NCBI RefSeq assembly: GCF_019056395.1
Contig: NZ_CP077639.1
Span: forward strand, 2,172,001-2,236,000
Length of the DNA stretch: 64,000 nt
Reading direction: 5' to 3'
DNA from: Terribacillus sp. DMT04
GTDB taxonomy: Bacteria > Bacillota > Bacilli > Bacillales > Amphibacillaceae
Part shown: in pieces, positions 25,532 to 36,584 of the stretch
Layout: every line of letters starts with the position of its first letter
How positions within the stretch are numbered: the stretch's first letter is position 1
The notes under the pieces: model-generated
The model's database searches: none
Told to the model about the DNA's origin: nothing
The model's input: only the letters and a program-made list of their open reading frames with translations
Program-made: the position numbers and the translations under genes

Positions 25532-26905
25532 TTAGCCAAGTGCTTTTGGCAGACGGATGGAAAATGTCGTACCTTTATTTACTTCACTGCTGACCGATAT
25601 GGTACCTCCATGCGCCTCGACGACGTGCTTGACGATAGCAAGTCCGAGTCCGGTTCCGCCGGTATTCCGGCTGCGCGCCTTATCAACCCGATAAAATCGC
25701 TCGAATATCCGATCAAGTGAATCTTCTGGTATACCGAGCCCTGTATCGGATATTTCAGCAAAAACGCTATCATTAGATTGGGTGAGTTGCAGCCTCACGC
25801 TGCCATTTGACGACGTGTAATTCACTGCGTTATTCATAAGATTGATAACAAGCTGCTTCAAGCGATCTTCGTCTCCTCGCATGATTACGCTATCCGGCAG
25901 TTCTAACTGCACTTGGATTTGCTTACTTTCCGCATGCTGTTCAATAATTGGCATGATTGTATCAACCATCGTACGGAAGTCCAGACGCTCCATTCGTATC
26001 TGCAGTTCATCCTTTTCCAACCGCGAAAGCTCAAGCAAGTCTTTTACCAATGCTTGAAGTCGCTGACTCTCGTTGTTAATGATAGTAAGAAAGCGCTCGG
26101 TAAGTTCTCGGTCCTCCAACGCTCCATCTTCCAGCAGCGTTTCTGAAAAACCGCGAATAGATGTCAATGGCGTTTTAAGCTCATGTGATACATTAGCAAC
26201 AAAGTCCTTACGCATCTCTTCTACCCGTTTCAACTCTGTAATCTCATAGAATACAAGTACCGCGCCTTTTAAGTCATAGGAATCATTAAAAATTGGCGCA
26301 GCAACAATTTCAAAAAAGCGTTTTTCCTTTTCCCGCTGCAAGATGAAAGCATCGCGGACTTTCTCTTCGTAAAGGAACGCCTCGGATACAACATGATGGA
26401 TATCACTTTGGGAAATAGTGTCGTGATAGACATGACCGATATAATCCTTATCTTTCCCGCCAAATACAGACAGAAATTTGCGATTGACCAGATGAACATA
26501 TCCTCTTTCGTCCACAAGCATCAAACCGCTTTCCATATTGTCGATCACTGTCTCCAGCTGGTCTTCCTGCATCTTTTCCAGCAATTCTAGTTCGTGGAGA
26601 TTTCGTGCAATCTGATTCACCGAGCGAATCAGCCGGCCGGCATCTCCATAGAAATTCTCATAATTCCTAGCCTTGTAATTGCCCTTCACTAGCTCTTCTG
26701 CTACGGCAGCAGTCATGGAAACGGGTTTGATATAGCGCTCTTGCAGCCGGTAAAGCACAGATGTGATCAACGCAGCGCCTATTAGCAAGACACTCCAAAG
26801 GATAAACCACTCAGAAGTGATTTGCATAAGGATAAAACCGATTGCCGCAAAGATCAGCAAAATAAGTGATCCATACACGACAATCCCATAAGAGCTGCGA
26901 CGCAT
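25532..26905 (-). CDS. phoR: Phosphate-responsive sensor histidine kinase PhoR, short form
   Basis: Two membrane helices (about 9-29 and 32-54) are nearly adjacent, so there is no extracellular domain. HAMP-like (about 55-108), PAS (about 117-225), HisKA with H241 in VSHELKTP, and HATPase (about 340-455, NNAVNY; DTGLGIPEDSLDRIFERFYR) follow. At 457 residues it is over 100 shorter than B. subtilis PhoR because the external PAS-like loop is missing. Sensing must then be internal or within the membrane. Its ATG shares one base with the phoP stop. Identity rests on phoP pairing, PhoP boxes and synteny with mdh. Confidence 0.88.
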   Translation of the reverse strand: MRRSSYGIVVYGSLILLIFAAIGFILMQITSEWFILWSVLLIGAALITSVLYRLQERYIKPVSMTAAVAEELVKGNYKARNYENFYGDAGRLIRSVNQIARNLHELELLEKMQEDQLETVIDNMESGLMLVDERGYVHLVNRKFLSVFGGKDKDYIGHVYHDTISQSDIHHVVSEAFLYEEKVRDAFILQREKEKRFFEIVAAPIFNDSYDLKGAVLVFYEITELKRVEEMRKDFVANVSHELKTPLTSIRGFSETLLEDGALEDRELTERFLTIINNESQRLQALVKDLLELSRLEKDELQIRMERLDFRTMVDTIMPIIEQHAESKQIQVQLELPDSVIMRGDEDRLKQLVINLMNNAVNYTSSNGSVRLQLTQSNDSVFAEISDTGLGIPEDSLDRIFERFYRVDKARSRNTGGTGLGLAIVKHVVEAHGGTISVSSEVNKGTTFSIRLPKALG

Positions 26906-27600
26906 TATTGCGGCTCCTCCATCTTATAGCCCAAACCGCGAATTGTTTTAATAAACACAGGATGCTTGGAATCAGGTTCAATCTTTTCACGCAAATGACT
27001 AATATGAACGTCTACAATACGTGTATCGCCAACAAAGTCATAATTCCATACAGAGCTGAGAAGCTGGTCACGCGACATAACCCGGCCTTTGTTTCTCGCC
27101 AAATACATTAAAAGTTCAAATTCTTTGCGGGTGAAACTTAAAGAATCACCGTTAATGGATGCTTCATATTGATCAGGAAAAATAGACAAGCCCGAAATCT
27201 TAATTTCACCGCTATCCATAAAACTATCATTTTTGTTTGTTCGGCGCAGAATAGCTTTAATTCGTGCGACCACTTCTTTTGGACTGAATGGTTTTGTAAG
27301 ATAGTCATCTGCACCAAGCTCAAGACCTAATACCTTGTCCAGTTCTTCGTCACGTGCAGTCAGCATTAGAATTGGAGTATCAATTTGCTTTTGACGCAGC
27401 TGCTTACAAACTTCTGTGCCATCCAGTTCCGGCAGCATCAAATCAAGCACAATAATGTCATATGTATTTTGCAATGCCTTCTGCAGACCAGTCATACCGT
27501 CGAAAGCTGTCTCTGTTTCGAATCCGGCTCTTTCTATATTGAACTGTAATAACGTTACAATAGATTCTTCGTCATCTACAATTAGTACTTTTTGTGCCAT
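26905..27600 (-). CDS. phoP: Response regulator PhoP (OmpR family)
   Basis: The receiver domain (about 4-116) has the acidic pair D9-D10 and phospho-acceptor D53 (VLDLMLPELDG), with T and K of the switch (MLTAR; LTKPF). The OmpR-type winged helix (about 130-228) ends in DVHISHLREKIEPD...IRGLGYKM. The 231 residues match PhoP, which controls phosphate-starvation genes. It overlaps phoR translationally. Tandem PhoP-box repeats upstream suggest autoregulation. Confidence 0.93.
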   Translation of the reverse strand: MAQKVLIVDDEESIVTLLQFNIERAGFETETAFDGMTGLQKALQNTYDIIVLDLMLPELDGTEVCKQLRQKQIDTPILMLTARDEELDKVLGLELGADDYLTKPFSPKEVVARIKAILRRTNKNDSFMDSGEIKISGLSIFPDQYEASINGDSLSFTRKEFELLMYLARNKGRVMSRDQLLSSVWNYDFVGDTRIVDVHISHLREKIEPDSKHPVFIKTIRGLGYKMEEPQ

Positions 27601-27623
27601 AGATACCAGCCCCCTCTATGCCC

Positions 27624-27652
27624 ATCATACCGTTTTCTAACTGTAAAGTGAA
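27624..27652 (-). promoter_or_regulatory. Promoter of phoPR
   Basis: TTCACT (27652-27647) and TATGAT (27629-27624) are 17 bp apart on the minus strand; the ATG of phoP is 24 nt further. It belongs to a 318-nt gene-free stretch (27601-27918) that also has the PhoP boxes and the mdh terminator; 27690-27828 shows nothing I recognise. Confidence 0.6.
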
Positions 27653-27672
27653 CAGTACTAATTCGCTTTCTC

Positions 27673-27689
27673 TGTTAAGAGTTTGTAAA
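27673..27689 (-). promoter_or_regulatory. PhoP-box direct repeat
   Basis: TTTACA and TTAACA are separated by exactly 5 bp on the minus strand. This is the 11-bp-phased TTWACA repeat bound by PhoP dimers. It lies about 20 bp upstream of the phoP -35. A further TTTACA is at 27647-27642 between -35 and -10. Confidence 0.7.
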
Positions 27690-27828
27690 TAAAGCAAAAT
27701 AGATAAGCTAAACACCGGAAACATTAGCATATAAAGGATTCTTGCGCTTTCCTTTGGTTGGGTGACACGGACAACATATAAAGTTTTGTTAATTCGGTTA
27801 AAGAAACTGCACAAACTGCAAACACTAA

Positions 27829-27878
27829 AAAACCGAACCTATGAAAACTCTGCAGAAGAATTTTCATGGTTCGGTTTT
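27829..27878 (-). terminator. Terminator of citZ-icd-mdh
   Basis: AAAACCGAACC pairs perfectly with GGTTCGGTTTT, with a second inner helix (ATGAAAA/TTTTCAT). T-rich DNA follows on the minus strand. Confidence 0.85.
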
Positions 27879-27918
27879 CTTTTAGATTAACACTTTATTA
27901 TTCTAGTCTCAGCTGCGA

Positions 27919-28857
27919 TTACTGAAGAACGCTCATGACTTTCTGTACAGATTCGACAGATTTGTCTAGCTGGGCTTTTTCATCGTCTGTAAGTTCAAGC
28001 TGAATAACATCCTCCAGACCGTTTCCGCCAATGATTGTCGGTACGCCTAGGAATAGATCGTTGTAGCCGTACTCCCCTTCCAAGTAAGCAATAGCCGGAA
28101 GGACACGGCGCTGATCTTTAAGGATTGCTTCCACCATGACTAGCAAGGATGCAGCTGGCGCATAATATGCGCTTCCGTTTCCAAGCAAGTTCACAATCTC
28201 ACCGCCGCCTTTACGTGTGCGTTCCACGATGGCATCCAGGCGATCTTTTGGAATCAATGTCTCAAGCGGAATACCCCCAGCGTAGGAATAACGGATAAGC
28301 GGCACCATGTCGTCTCCGTGTCCGCCAAGAACAAAACCGGTAATATCCTTGATGGAAAGGTTTAGTTCTTCCGCTACAAATGTACGGAATCGAGCCGTGT
28401 CCAGCACACCGGATTGGCCGATAACGCGATTGCGCGGGAACCCGGAAGTCTTGTAGACCGTGTATGTCATAGCATCAACTGGATTGGTCAATACGACAAT
28501 CACACTGTCTGGTGAATACTTTACAACTTGCTCTGTAACAGATTTCATAATCTTACTATTTGTGTTTACAAGATCATCACGGCTCATTCCTGGCTTGCGC
28601 GCTATACCGGCCGTAATAACTACTACGTCAGAGTCTTTTGTGTCAGCGTAATCTGCTGTTCCTTTTACATGGGCATCGAAGCCTTGAACAGGAGACGCTT
28701 CCAGCATATCCAATGCTTTGCCTTTTGTCGGATCTTCCATATCCGGAATATCGACCAATACAACATCAGCGAGTTCTTTCTGTGCGATGAGGAATGCTGT
28801 TGTTGCTCCAGTGAAACCACTACCGATTACGGATACTTTTCTTCGTTTTATTGCCAT
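27919..28857 (-). CDS. mdh: Malate dehydrogenase
   Basis: The NAD-dependent enzyme interconverts malate and oxaloacetate. It is the LDH-like MDH type: [12 protein letters not shown] dinucleotide fold, Asp of [11 protein letters not shown] for NAD, mobile-loop Arg residues in [14 protein letters not shown], and catalytic His in [10 protein letters not shown]. 312 residues. Last gene of citZ-icd-mdh, 21 nt after icd. Confidence 0.97.
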   Translation of the reverse strand: MAIKRRKVSVIGSGFTGATTAFLIAQKELADVVLVDIPDMEDPTKGKALDMLEASPVQGFDAHVKGTADYADTKDSDVVVITAGIARKPGMSRDDLVNTNSKIMKSVTEQVVKYSPDSVIVVLTNPVDAMTYTVYKTSGFPRNRVIGQSGVLDTARFRTFVAEELNLSIKDITGFVLGGHGDDMVPLIRYSYAGGIPLETLIPKDRLDAIVERTRKGGGEIVNLLGNGSAYYAPAASLLVMVEAILKDQRRVLPAIAYLEGEYGYNDLFLGVPTIIGGNGLEDVIQLELTDDEKAQLDKSVESVQKVMSVLQ

Positions 28858-28878
28858 GATGATTCCTCCTTCGACAAG

Positions 28879-30150
28879 TTAGTCCATGTTTTTGATTAGT
28901 TCGTCACCAAATTCGGACGTCTTTACTTCTGTTGCGCCATCCATGAGACGAGCGAAGTCATACGTGACAACTTTAGAAGCAATCGTTTTGTCCATTGCTT
29001 TTGTAATGAGGTCAGCCGCTTCTCTCCAGCCTAGGTGCTCAAGAAGAAGCACACCAGAAAGGATAACAGAAGACGGGTTTACTTTATCTAAGCCTGCATA
29101 CTTCGGTGCTGTACCGTGTGTTGCTTCGAAAATGGCATGGCCCGTATCATAGTTGATATTTGCTCCCGGTGCAATACCGATACCGCCAACTTGTGCAGCA
29201 AGTGCATCAGAGATATAATCTCCGTTCAAGTTCATTGTTGCTACAACATCGAACTCTGCCGGACGTGTTAGAATCTGCTGAAGGAAGATATCAGCGATTG
29301 CGTCTTTCACGACGATTTTGCCCGCAGCTTCTGCTTCTTTTTGTGCTTCGTCAGCAGCTCCTCGGCCTTTTTCTTCTGCAATCTTGTCATACTGATTCCA
29401 AGTAAATACTTTATCACCGTATTCAGCTTCTGCAAGCTCATAGCCCCAGTTCTTGAAGGCACCCTCAGTGAATTTCATGATGTTGCCCTTATGGACAAGC
29501 GTCACGCTCTTTCTATTTTCCTGGATAGCATACTCAATTGCAGCACGCACGAGACGCTGCGTTCCTTCCTCTGACACTGGCTTGATACCAATACCAGAAG
29601 TTTCCGGGAAGCGAATGTTATGTACTCCCATTTCATTCTCAAGGAATTCGATGACTTTTTTCACTTCCGGTGAGCCTTTTTGCCACTCAATACCAGCATA
29701 GATATCTTCCGTGTTCTCGCGGAAAATAACCATATCCGTATCTTCCGGCTTCTTCACTGGTGAAGGTACACCTTTAAAGTAGCGGACCGGACGCAAGCAA
29801 GTAAACAAATCAAGCTCTTGTCTAAGCGCTACGTTCAAAGAACGAATACCGCCGCCGATAGGTGTTGTCAATGGACCTTTAATAGCGATCTTGTAATCAC
29901 GGATGACTTCAAGTGTTTCTTCCGGCAGCCATTCACCTGTCTTGTCGAATGCTTTCTGCCCTGCATAAACTTCTTTCCATTCAATTGACTTCTCGCCTTT
30001 GTAAGCTTTGTCTACTGCAGCCTCGAGTACACGGCTTGCGGCAGCCCAAATATCAGGACCTGTTCCGTCTCCTTCAATGAAAGGGATAACCGGTCGGTCT
30101 GGTACTTGCAGCGCTCCGTTAGTTACTGTGATTTTGTTTGCTTCAGCCAT
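28879..30150 (-). CDS. icd: Isocitrate dehydrogenase (NADP)
   Basis: Icd oxidises isocitrate to 2-oxoglutarate. The substrate-binding Ser region [13 protein letters not shown], the metal-binding Asp residues near [13 protein letters not shown], and the NADP-type [14 protein letters not shown] segment are present. The 423-residue length matches the NADP-dependent bacterial form. The middle gene of citZ-icd-mdh; the citZ-icd gap is 74 nt and has no clear terminator. Confidence 0.97.
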   Translation of the reverse strand: MAEANKITVTNGALQVPDRPVIPFIEGDGTGPDIWAAASRVLEAAVDKAYKGEKSIEWKEVYAGQKAFDKTGEWLPEETLEVIRDYKIAIKGPLTTPIGGGIRSLNVALRQELDLFTCLRPVRYFKGVPSPVKKPEDTDMVIFRENTEDIYAGIEWQKGSPEVKKVIEFLENEMGVHNIRFPETSGIGIKPVSEEGTQRLVRAAIEYAIQENRKSVTLVHKGNIMKFTEGAFKNWGYELAEAEYGDKVFTWNQYDKIAEEKGRGAADEAQKEAEAAGKIVVKDAIADIFLQQILTRPAEFDVVATMNLNGDYISDALAAQVGGIGIAPGANINYDTGHAIFEATHGTAPKYAGLDKVNPSSVILSGVLLLEHLGWREAADLITKAMDKTIASKVVTYDFARLMDGATEVKTSEFGDELIKNMD

Positions 30151-30224
30151 GTTCGATTCCTCCTAAAATAAAATATGATACTCTATCAGTTTAGCAAATA
30201 TTGGCCTCTATTGTTGTAAAAATA

Positions 30225-31343
30225 TTAGATTCTTTCTTCAAGTGATGTATAGGTACGATGCGTTTCTCCGACATACTCTGCTCGCGGACGGATCAAACGG
30301 TTATCTGCGAATTGTTCCAGAATATGTGCAATCCACCCGGAGAAGCGGCTCACCGTAAAGATTGGTGTATATAAATCATGATCAATTCCCAAGCTGTAAT
30401 ATACAGTTGCGGAGTAGAAATCAACATTCGCTGGGAGGTTCTTTTCCCGCTTGACGATGTCTTCTACTTTCACACTCATTTCATACCATTTCGATTGTCC
30501 TGAAATTTCGGTTAATTCACGAGACATTTCTTTTAAGAATTTCGCTCGCGGATCACCTTGTTTGTAAACGCGGTGCCCCATACCCATAATTTTTTCTTTT
30601 TTGGCGAACTTATCATCCAAATATGCTTCTACATTTTCAATCTCATTGATATCGAACAACATCTCCATTACTGCTTCATTGGCTCCGCCATGAAGCGGCC
30701 CTTTAAGCGCTCCAATAGCTGCCGTAAGACCGGAATACATATCAGACAATGTACCGACACAAACGCGTGCTGTAAAGGTAGATGCGTTTAATTCATGATC
30801 CGCATGAAGTACGAGTGCTTTGTTCATTGCTTCGACTTCAATGTCTTCTGGTTCTTTCTCGTTAAACATATACAAGAAGTTCGCTGCATAGCTGTAATCT
30901 GTTCTTGGAGCCACAGGCTCGTGACCAGAACGAATACGTGAAAATGCTGCTACCAATGTTGCGATTTGCGCCTGCAGACGGATCGCTTTTTTAGCATTGG
31001 CTTCTGGCGTATTTACTTCTGACTCTTCGTCATACAATCCAAGCAAAGATACTGCTGTACGCAGTGCCGACATCGGATGAACCGTTTTCAAATCATAGGA
31101 TTTCAAATGCTCGATCACTGGATCCGGAAGCTTTGCCTGCGCAGCCAGTTCCCCTCTCAGCTGTGCAAGCTGCTCCTCATTCGGCAGCTCATTATGCCAT
31201 AACAAATAAATTACTTCCTCGAAACTGGAATTACTAGCAAGATCATCAATGTTATAACCTGCATACGTCAGCTGATCATCTATAATTGAGCTAATCTTTG
31301 ACTCTGCCGCTATAACTCCTTCAAGCCCCTTAACTACTGCCAT
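30225..31343 (-). CDS. citZ: Citrate synthase
   Basis: CitZ condenses oxaloacetate and acetyl-CoA. The short Gram-positive type (372 residues) has the three catalytic signatures: His in KGPLHGGANEAVM, His in GMGHRVYKQGDPRA and Asp in ANVDFYSATVYY. First gene of the TCA branch operon. Its promoter region has a cre-like site. Confidence 0.97.
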   Translation of the reverse strand: MAVVKGLEGVIAAESKISSIIDDQLTYAGYNIDDLASNSSFEEVIYLLWHNELPNEEQLAQLRGELAAQAKLPDPVIEHLKSYDLKTVHPMSALRTAVSLLGLYDEESEVNTPEANAKKAIRLQAQIATLVAAFSRIRSGHEPVAPRTDYSYAANFLYMFNEKEPEDIEVEAMNKALVLHADHELNASTFTARVCVGTLSDMYSGLTAAIGALKGPLHGGANEAVMEMLFDINEIENVEAYLDDKFAKKEKIMGMGHRVYKQGDPRAKFLKEMSRELTEISGQSKWYEMSVKVEDIVKREKNLPANVDFYSATVYYSLGIDHDLYTPIFTVSRFSGWIAHILEQFADNRLIRPRAEYVGETHRTYTSLEERI

Positions 31344-31431
31344 GTTAATCTCTCCCCTTCAGTAAAAGTAAAAATCAATAACATGTGTAATAAAAACTTC
31401 AAATTGCCAGGTCTTTGAGTGAAGCACTTTC

Positions 31432-31460
31432 ATTATAAACATAATCTGCCTATTTGTGAA
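31432..31460 (-). promoter_or_regulatory. Promoter of citZ
   Basis: TTCACA (31460-31455) and a perfect TATAAT (31437-31432) are 17 bp apart on the minus strand, giving a leader of about 80 nt. Confidence 0.65.
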
Positions 31461-31461
31461 A

Positions 31462-31475
31462 TGAAAACGTTTTAA
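31462..31475. promoter_or_regulatory. Candidate CcpA (cre) site of citZ
   Basis: TGAAAACGTTTTAA matches the cre pattern TGWAANCGNTNWCA except at the penultimate base. It abuts the -35 of citZ. CcpA represses citZ in B. subtilis. Confidence 0.5.
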
Positions 31476-31517
31476 TTTTTTTGTTTTCTTTATAATCTGA
31501 TTCGTTTTAATTTTTTG

Positions 31518-31982
31518 TTATTTTGTAAACAATCCGATCACCTGAAGAATCATATAGGTGATACCTGCTCCAATTAATGGGCCGACTGCCACTCCGTTTA
31601 ACAGTACAACAGCAAGGATAGTGCCTATTACAAGCGCTACCGTAACCTGTGGATCAGATGCCATCAGATTGACACCATACTTGCCAAGAATTGCTACTAA
31701 GATACCGGCAGCGAGTGCCACCCAGGCATAATATGATTTCACACTTGCATATAAATCCTTAAAGCCAATTTCTCCGCTTGCAATAGGGACAAGCACAGCA
31801 ATCGTCAGTACGGTTATTCCGATACTCATGCCTTTGGATGCAAGAAAAGGAAACAGCTTATCATCGAGCTGCAGTACTTTTATGCCTAGCAGCACATACG
31901 CCGCTATGGTAATGGATTGATTTTTTCCAATTATTCCCAAAAGTAAAATGATGACTAAAAACAATGAAGATGTGTTTAACAA
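31518..31982 (-). CDS. ytwI: UPF0756 (DUF441) membrane protein YtwI
   Basis: The 154-residue protein has four to five hydrophobic helices covering most of its length. It is recognised as UPF0756 by GKNQSITIAAYVLLGIK, the repeated Gly-rich helices and GPLIGAGITYMIL. Function is unknown. The frame extends to 32030, but TTG 31982 has TTTGGAGGAA six to seven bases upstream, so I take that as the start. It lies between citZ and ytvI as in B. subtilis. Confidence 0.85.
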   Translation of the reverse strand: MLNTSSLFLVIILLLGIIGKNQSITIAAYVLLGIKVLQLDDKLFPFLASKGMSIGITVLTIAVLVPIASGEIGFKDLYASVKSYYAWVALAAGILVAILGKYGVNLMASDPQVTVALVIGTILAVVLLNGVAVGPLIGAGITYMILQVIGLFTK

Positions 31983-32028
31983 GATTATTTCCTCCAAATT
32001 TCTATAAATATATAAAAGGGGTGAGTTC

Positions 32029-33147
32029 ATGCAGATGACGCTGCTCCATCAGCTGCTTCGAACGTGTATTGTTCTCGGTTCTATCGTTGGCTGTATCGCA
32101 TTCATCATGCTTGCTGCACCTTATGTTTATCCATTTATTATATCTTTCATTTTAGCGATACTAATAAACCCGCTCATCCGCCTATTAGAAAATAAAACGG
32201 CGCTAAATCGGACAGCAGCCGTTGTTCTTGTTCTATTGATATTTTTAGGAATTTGTATTGGCGGGTTAGCATTAGCAGTTACAGAAATTGCCCAAGGCGC
32301 CACTTATTTAGCTAAAACAGTTCCCGCACATTTTACGGATTTTGTGAGCTATATCCAGAAGCTTTCGGAACAATATGTAATGCCTTATTATGAGCGGCTG
32401 ATGTCTTTTCAGCAGGAACTGGATTCCAGTCAGCAAGATGCACTTGATGAAAACCTGCAAGCTGTTGCCCAGCATTTATCTGTCACTCTAGGCGAAGGGA
32501 TTCAAGCAGCATTAGAAGCGGTTCCTTTGCTTCTTAGTAAGGCCCCGCTCTATATAAGCGTGTGTGTGTTTGCTTTACTCGGCACATTTTTCTTATGTAA
32601 AGACTGGGAGAGAATCAGTCGATTTTTGGAACGTGTTCTACCAGTCATGCTGCTGTCTTCTGGAAGACAAGTTGGCGAGGGTTTAAAAAAAGCATGCATT
32701 GGATTTCTCAAGGCCCAGGCATTGCTGCTAAGTCTTACGTTCCTTATCATGTGCATAGGCTTTACGGTGCTGCGGATTGAGCATCCTTTTGCTACTGCCT
32801 TCTTTATCGCACTCGTTGATATTGTCCCGTATATGGGCACTGGTATTGTCTTTGTTCCATGGATTTTATACAGTTTTCTAACCGGAAAATTCTCTGTAAC
32901 AATAGGACTAGCTGTCCTTTACCTTATCATTGTGCTTCAGCGGCAGCTTATGGAGCCGAACCTGCTTTCTGTTCAGATTGGACTGAATCCATTAGCAACG
33001 TTAATTGCTGTTTTTGCAGGTTTCCAATTACTCGGTTTTATTGGCTTGCTGGCCGGCCCCGTGCTGCTGGTGATCCTGCATACCCTTCATCAGACAGGTG
33101 TGCTGCATCTGTTATGGAACTATGTGAAATATGGCAAACAAATTTAA
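32029..33147 (+). CDS. ytvI: YtvI, AI-2E-family sporulation membrane protein
   Basis: A 372-residue permease-like protein of the AI-2E/PerM family with about seven to eight membrane helices (about 10-30, 31-50, 60-82, 165-190, 215-240, 245-275, 280-300, 310-350) and a soluble loop (about 90-160). The signature LVDIVPYMGTGIVFVPWILY and the C-terminal GFIGLLAGPVLLVIL are typical. The YtvI branch is linked with sporulation; its substrate is unknown. AAAGGGGTGAG precedes the ATG. Its end overlaps fxsA by 4 nt, tail to tail. Confidence 0.86.
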   Translation: MQMTLLHQLLRTCIVLGSIVGCIAFIMLAAPYVYPFIISFILAILINPLIRLLENKTALNRTAAVVLVLLIFLGICIGGLALAVTEIAQGATYLAKTVPAHFTDFVSYIQKLSEQYVMPYYERLMSFQQELDSSQQDALDENLQAVAQHLSVTLGEGIQAALEAVPLLLSKAPLYISVCVFALLGTFFLCKDWERISRFLERVLPVMLLSSGRQVGEGLKKACIGFLKAQALLLSLTFLIMCIGFTVLRIEHPFATAFFIALVDIVPYMGTGIVFVPWILYSFLTGKFSVTIGLAVLYLIIVLQRQLMEPNLLSVQIGLNPLATLIAVFAGFQLLGFIGLLAGPVLLVILHTLHQTGVLHLLWNYVKYGKQI

Positions 33148-33542
33148 CGGCGATACACACGAATAGTATTTTTCGCTACCAGCCGCATTAACAATGCTTG
33201 CACCCAATAGCGCAGCTTCCTGCGGCTGAATGGGAGCAAAAACAACAATCCTAGCAAGTCGCTAATAAAGCCTGGCAGCAATAACAGAAAGCCGCCAATT
33301 AATATACACATACCGTTTAATAGTTCATCCGTCGGGGGCTGTCCGTTCTGCATTTGCTCTCGTGCTCTCCTGTAAGTCTGCAGACCTTCACGCCGAGCCA
33401 ATGCCACTCCAAGCACGCCTGTTAGCATAATTAAAAGAAACAGCCACAAAAACCCGATTTCTGCCCCTGTCCAGATAAACACCGTAACCTCAAGCGCCGG
33501 AAATAAGATAAATAGAAACAGTAACGCTTTTTTCATATACAA
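33144..33542 (-). CDS. fxsA: FxsA-family membrane protein
   Basis: The 132-residue protein has an N-terminal pair of membrane helices (about 4-24 and 28-48) and a second hydrophobic pair (about 75-105). It matches FxsA (YtzA in B. subtilis): FPALEVTVFIWTGAEIGFLW, then ALARREGLQTYRRAREQMQNGQPP and LLLPGFISDLLGLLFLLP. E. coli FxsA relieves exclusion of phage T7 by F plasmids when overproduced; the normal role is unknown. Confidence 0.9.
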   Translation of the reverse strand: MYMKKALLFLFILFPALEVTVFIWTGAEIGFLWLFLLIMLTGVLGVALARREGLQTYRRAREQMQNGQPPTDELLNGMCILIGGFLLLLPGFISDLLGLLFLLPFSRRKLRYWVQALLMRLVAKNTIRVYRR

Positions 33543-33600
33543 CGCTCCATCATCATTTAGATTACTAATAGTTTACCACAGCCGTCTTACCAAACAAAAA

Positions 33601-33630
33601 AAGGAGAAGGGACTTATCCCCCTCTCCTTC
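33601..33630 (-). terminator. Terminator of pfkA-pyk
   Basis: AAGGAGAGGGGG pairs with CCCTTCTCCTT around a short loop, followed by seven T on the minus strand. Confidence 0.85.
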
Positions 33631-33645
33631 CTTCAACTTTCTTTT

Positions 33646-35406
33646 TTACAGGACGCTGGCATGTCCATCGTAAATATCACCTTTGGCTGCATCTACTGTT
33701 ACGTAGGCACCGCTGCTGATTTTAGAAGTCGCTTCTGCAACTCCTACAACAACTGGGATACCAAGGCTAAGTCCGACAACTGCTGCATGGGAAGTCAAGC
33801 CGCCTTCTTCTACAATCAGGCCGCCCGCTTTTTCGATTGCAGGCATCATGTCTTTATCCGTACCGTATGTTACAAGGATATCGCCCTCTTGAAGTTCTTG
33901 CAATGCTTCTTCCGCATTTTTAGCAACTACTGCTTTGCCGTACACACTGCCTTTGCCGATGCCTTGTCCTTTTGCAAGGATATCACCAATTACATGAACC
34001 TTCATCAAGTTCGTTGTACCAGTTTCTCCGACTGGAACACCTGCAGAGATAATGATGCGGTCGCCGCGTTTGAAGAGACCAGTAGAAAGGCCAGTGTCAA
34101 CTGCAAGATCAAGCATATCATCCGTTGATTCTACGCGCTCTCCTGTGATAGCTTCCACACCCCAAACAAGTGCAAGCTTACGATTGGTAGATTCATCAAA
34201 TGTAACAGCAACAATCGGCTGTTTCGGACGATACTTCGAAATCATTTTAGCTGTATAGCCGCTGGAAGTAGCCGTTACAATCGCACTCACACTCAAATTG
34301 ATTGCCGTGTGACCAACAGACTGGCTGATTGCGTCTGTAATCGTCATATCACTTGCTTTAGAGTTCTTATCAAGAATCGCTTTATGATCAAGTGCTGTTT
34401 CTGCTTTTTTCGCGATATTGTTCATCGTACGCACTGCTTCAACTGGATAATTACCAGCTGCCGTTTCACCAGAAAGCATAATCGCATCTGTTCCATCAAA
34501 GATGGCATTCGCAACGTCGGACGCTTCTGCTCTTGTCGGACGAGGGTTGCGCTGCATGCTATCCAGCATTTGTGTAGCAGTAATAACAGGTTTACCTGCA
34601 ATATTACATTGCTTAATCATTTCTTTTTGAGCCAATGGTACATCTTCTGCCGGGATCTCAACACCCAGGTCACCACGAGCAACCATTAAGCCATCACTCA
34701 CCTGCAGAATTGCTTGCAGATTGTCGAAACCTTCTTGGTTTTCGATTTTTGGAATGATTTGAATATGACCAGCTTCATTTTTTTCAAGCAATTCACGGAT
34801 TTCCAAAACGTCAGATGGGCGTCTAACGAAGGAAGCTGCGATGAAATCAATTCCTTGTTCGATACCGAACTGAATGTCATTTGCATCTTTGTCAGTAATA
34901 CCTGGCAAGTTTACGCTGACACCCGGGACATTCACTCCTTTTTTGTTTTTCAACAAACCAGAGTTTAATGCCTTTGTTTTAATTTCATTATTCGCTTTAT
35001 CGATGTCCAATACTTCCAGCTCAATTAAACCATCATCCAGCAGGAACTTAGATCCAACGTGAACATCATTAATCAGGCCTGGGTAAGTGACAGAAAATCT
35101 TTCTTTTGTCCCTTCCATTTCGTTCATGCTAACGAAAATCTCGTCACCTTTTTCAATATTCGCCTCGCCATCTTGCAGAATACCAGTACGGATCTCCGGG
35201 CCCTTCGTATCCAGCAGGAGACCAACTGTTCTGCCCGCACGGCGTGCTGCTTCGCGGATATTCTTGATACGAGCACCATGCTCTTCATAATCCCCGTGGG
35301 AGAAATTAAGGCGGGCGACATTCATGCCTGACTCAATAAGCTGGACTAGTGTTTCTACGGACTCAGACGCTGGTCCGATTGTACATACGATTTTTGTTTT
35401 TCTCAT
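33646..35406 (-). CDS. pyk: Pyruvate kinase with C-terminal PEP-utiliser domain
   Basis: Pyk converts PEP and ADP to pyruvate and ATP. The TIM barrel (about 1-70 and 170-345), B domain (about 70-168) and allosteric C domain (about 355-475) are complete. The catalytic Lys is in [13 protein letters not shown] and the metal-binding Glu in [10 protein letters not shown]. An extra domain (about 490-586) with the phospho-His-type motif [11 protein letters not shown] is typical of Bacillaceae Pyk. 586 residues. It follows pfkA by 33 nt in one operon. Confidence 0.97.
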   Translation of the reverse strand: MRKTKIVCTIGPASESVETLVQLIESGMNVARLNFSHGDYEEHGARIKNIREAARRAGRTVGLLLDTKGPEIRTGILQDGEANIEKGDEIFVSMNEMEGTKERFSVTYPGLINDVHVGSKFLLDDGLIELEVLDIDKANNEIKTKALNSGLLKNKKGVNVPGVSVNLPGITDKDANDIQFGIEQGIDFIAASFVRRPSDVLEIRELLEKNEAGHIQIIPKIENQEGFDNLQAILQVSDGLMVARGDLGVEIPAEDVPLAQKEMIKQCNIAGKPVITATQMLDSMQRNPRPTRAEASDVANAIFDGTDAIMLSGETAAGNYPVEAVRTMNNIAKKAETALDHKAILDKNSKASDMTITDAISQSVGHTAINLSVSAIVTATSSGYTAKMISKYRPKQPIVAVTFDESTNRKLALVWGVEAITGERVESTDDMLDLAVDTGLSTGLFKRGDRIIISAGVPVGETGTTNLMKVHVIGDILAKGQGIGKGSVYGKAVVAKNAEEALQELQEGDILVTYGTDKDMMPAIEKAGGLIVEEGGLTSHAAVVGLSLGIPVVVGVAEATSKISSGAYVTVDAAKGDIYDGHASVL

Positions 35407-35439
35407 TATGAGAATCCTCCTTCAGTAGTGCAACATCTA

Positions 35440-36423
<984 letters not shown>

Positions 36424-36536
36424 TTATAGAACTTTTGTACCCTCTCAAAGATAATCCTTATCCGACTAATTATCAAATAAAAACATATAATTTTCTTATT
36501 AAAAAAAGTGAGCGTCGAAAATCTGCAAAAATCCTA

Positions 36537-36551
36537 TGTAAAACGTTTACA
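36537..36551. promoter_or_regulatory. cre-like palindrome upstream of pfkA
   Basis: TGTAAAACGTTTACA is a near-perfect palindrome that differs from a cre by one extra A in the left arm. It lies between accA and pfkA, about 110 bp before the pfkA -10. Upstream placement would suit activation by CcpA. The one-base offset makes this uncertain. Confidence 0.35.
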
Positions 36552-36584
36552 GAAGCGGAAAATGCAGAGAATCTATTAAGTGAT

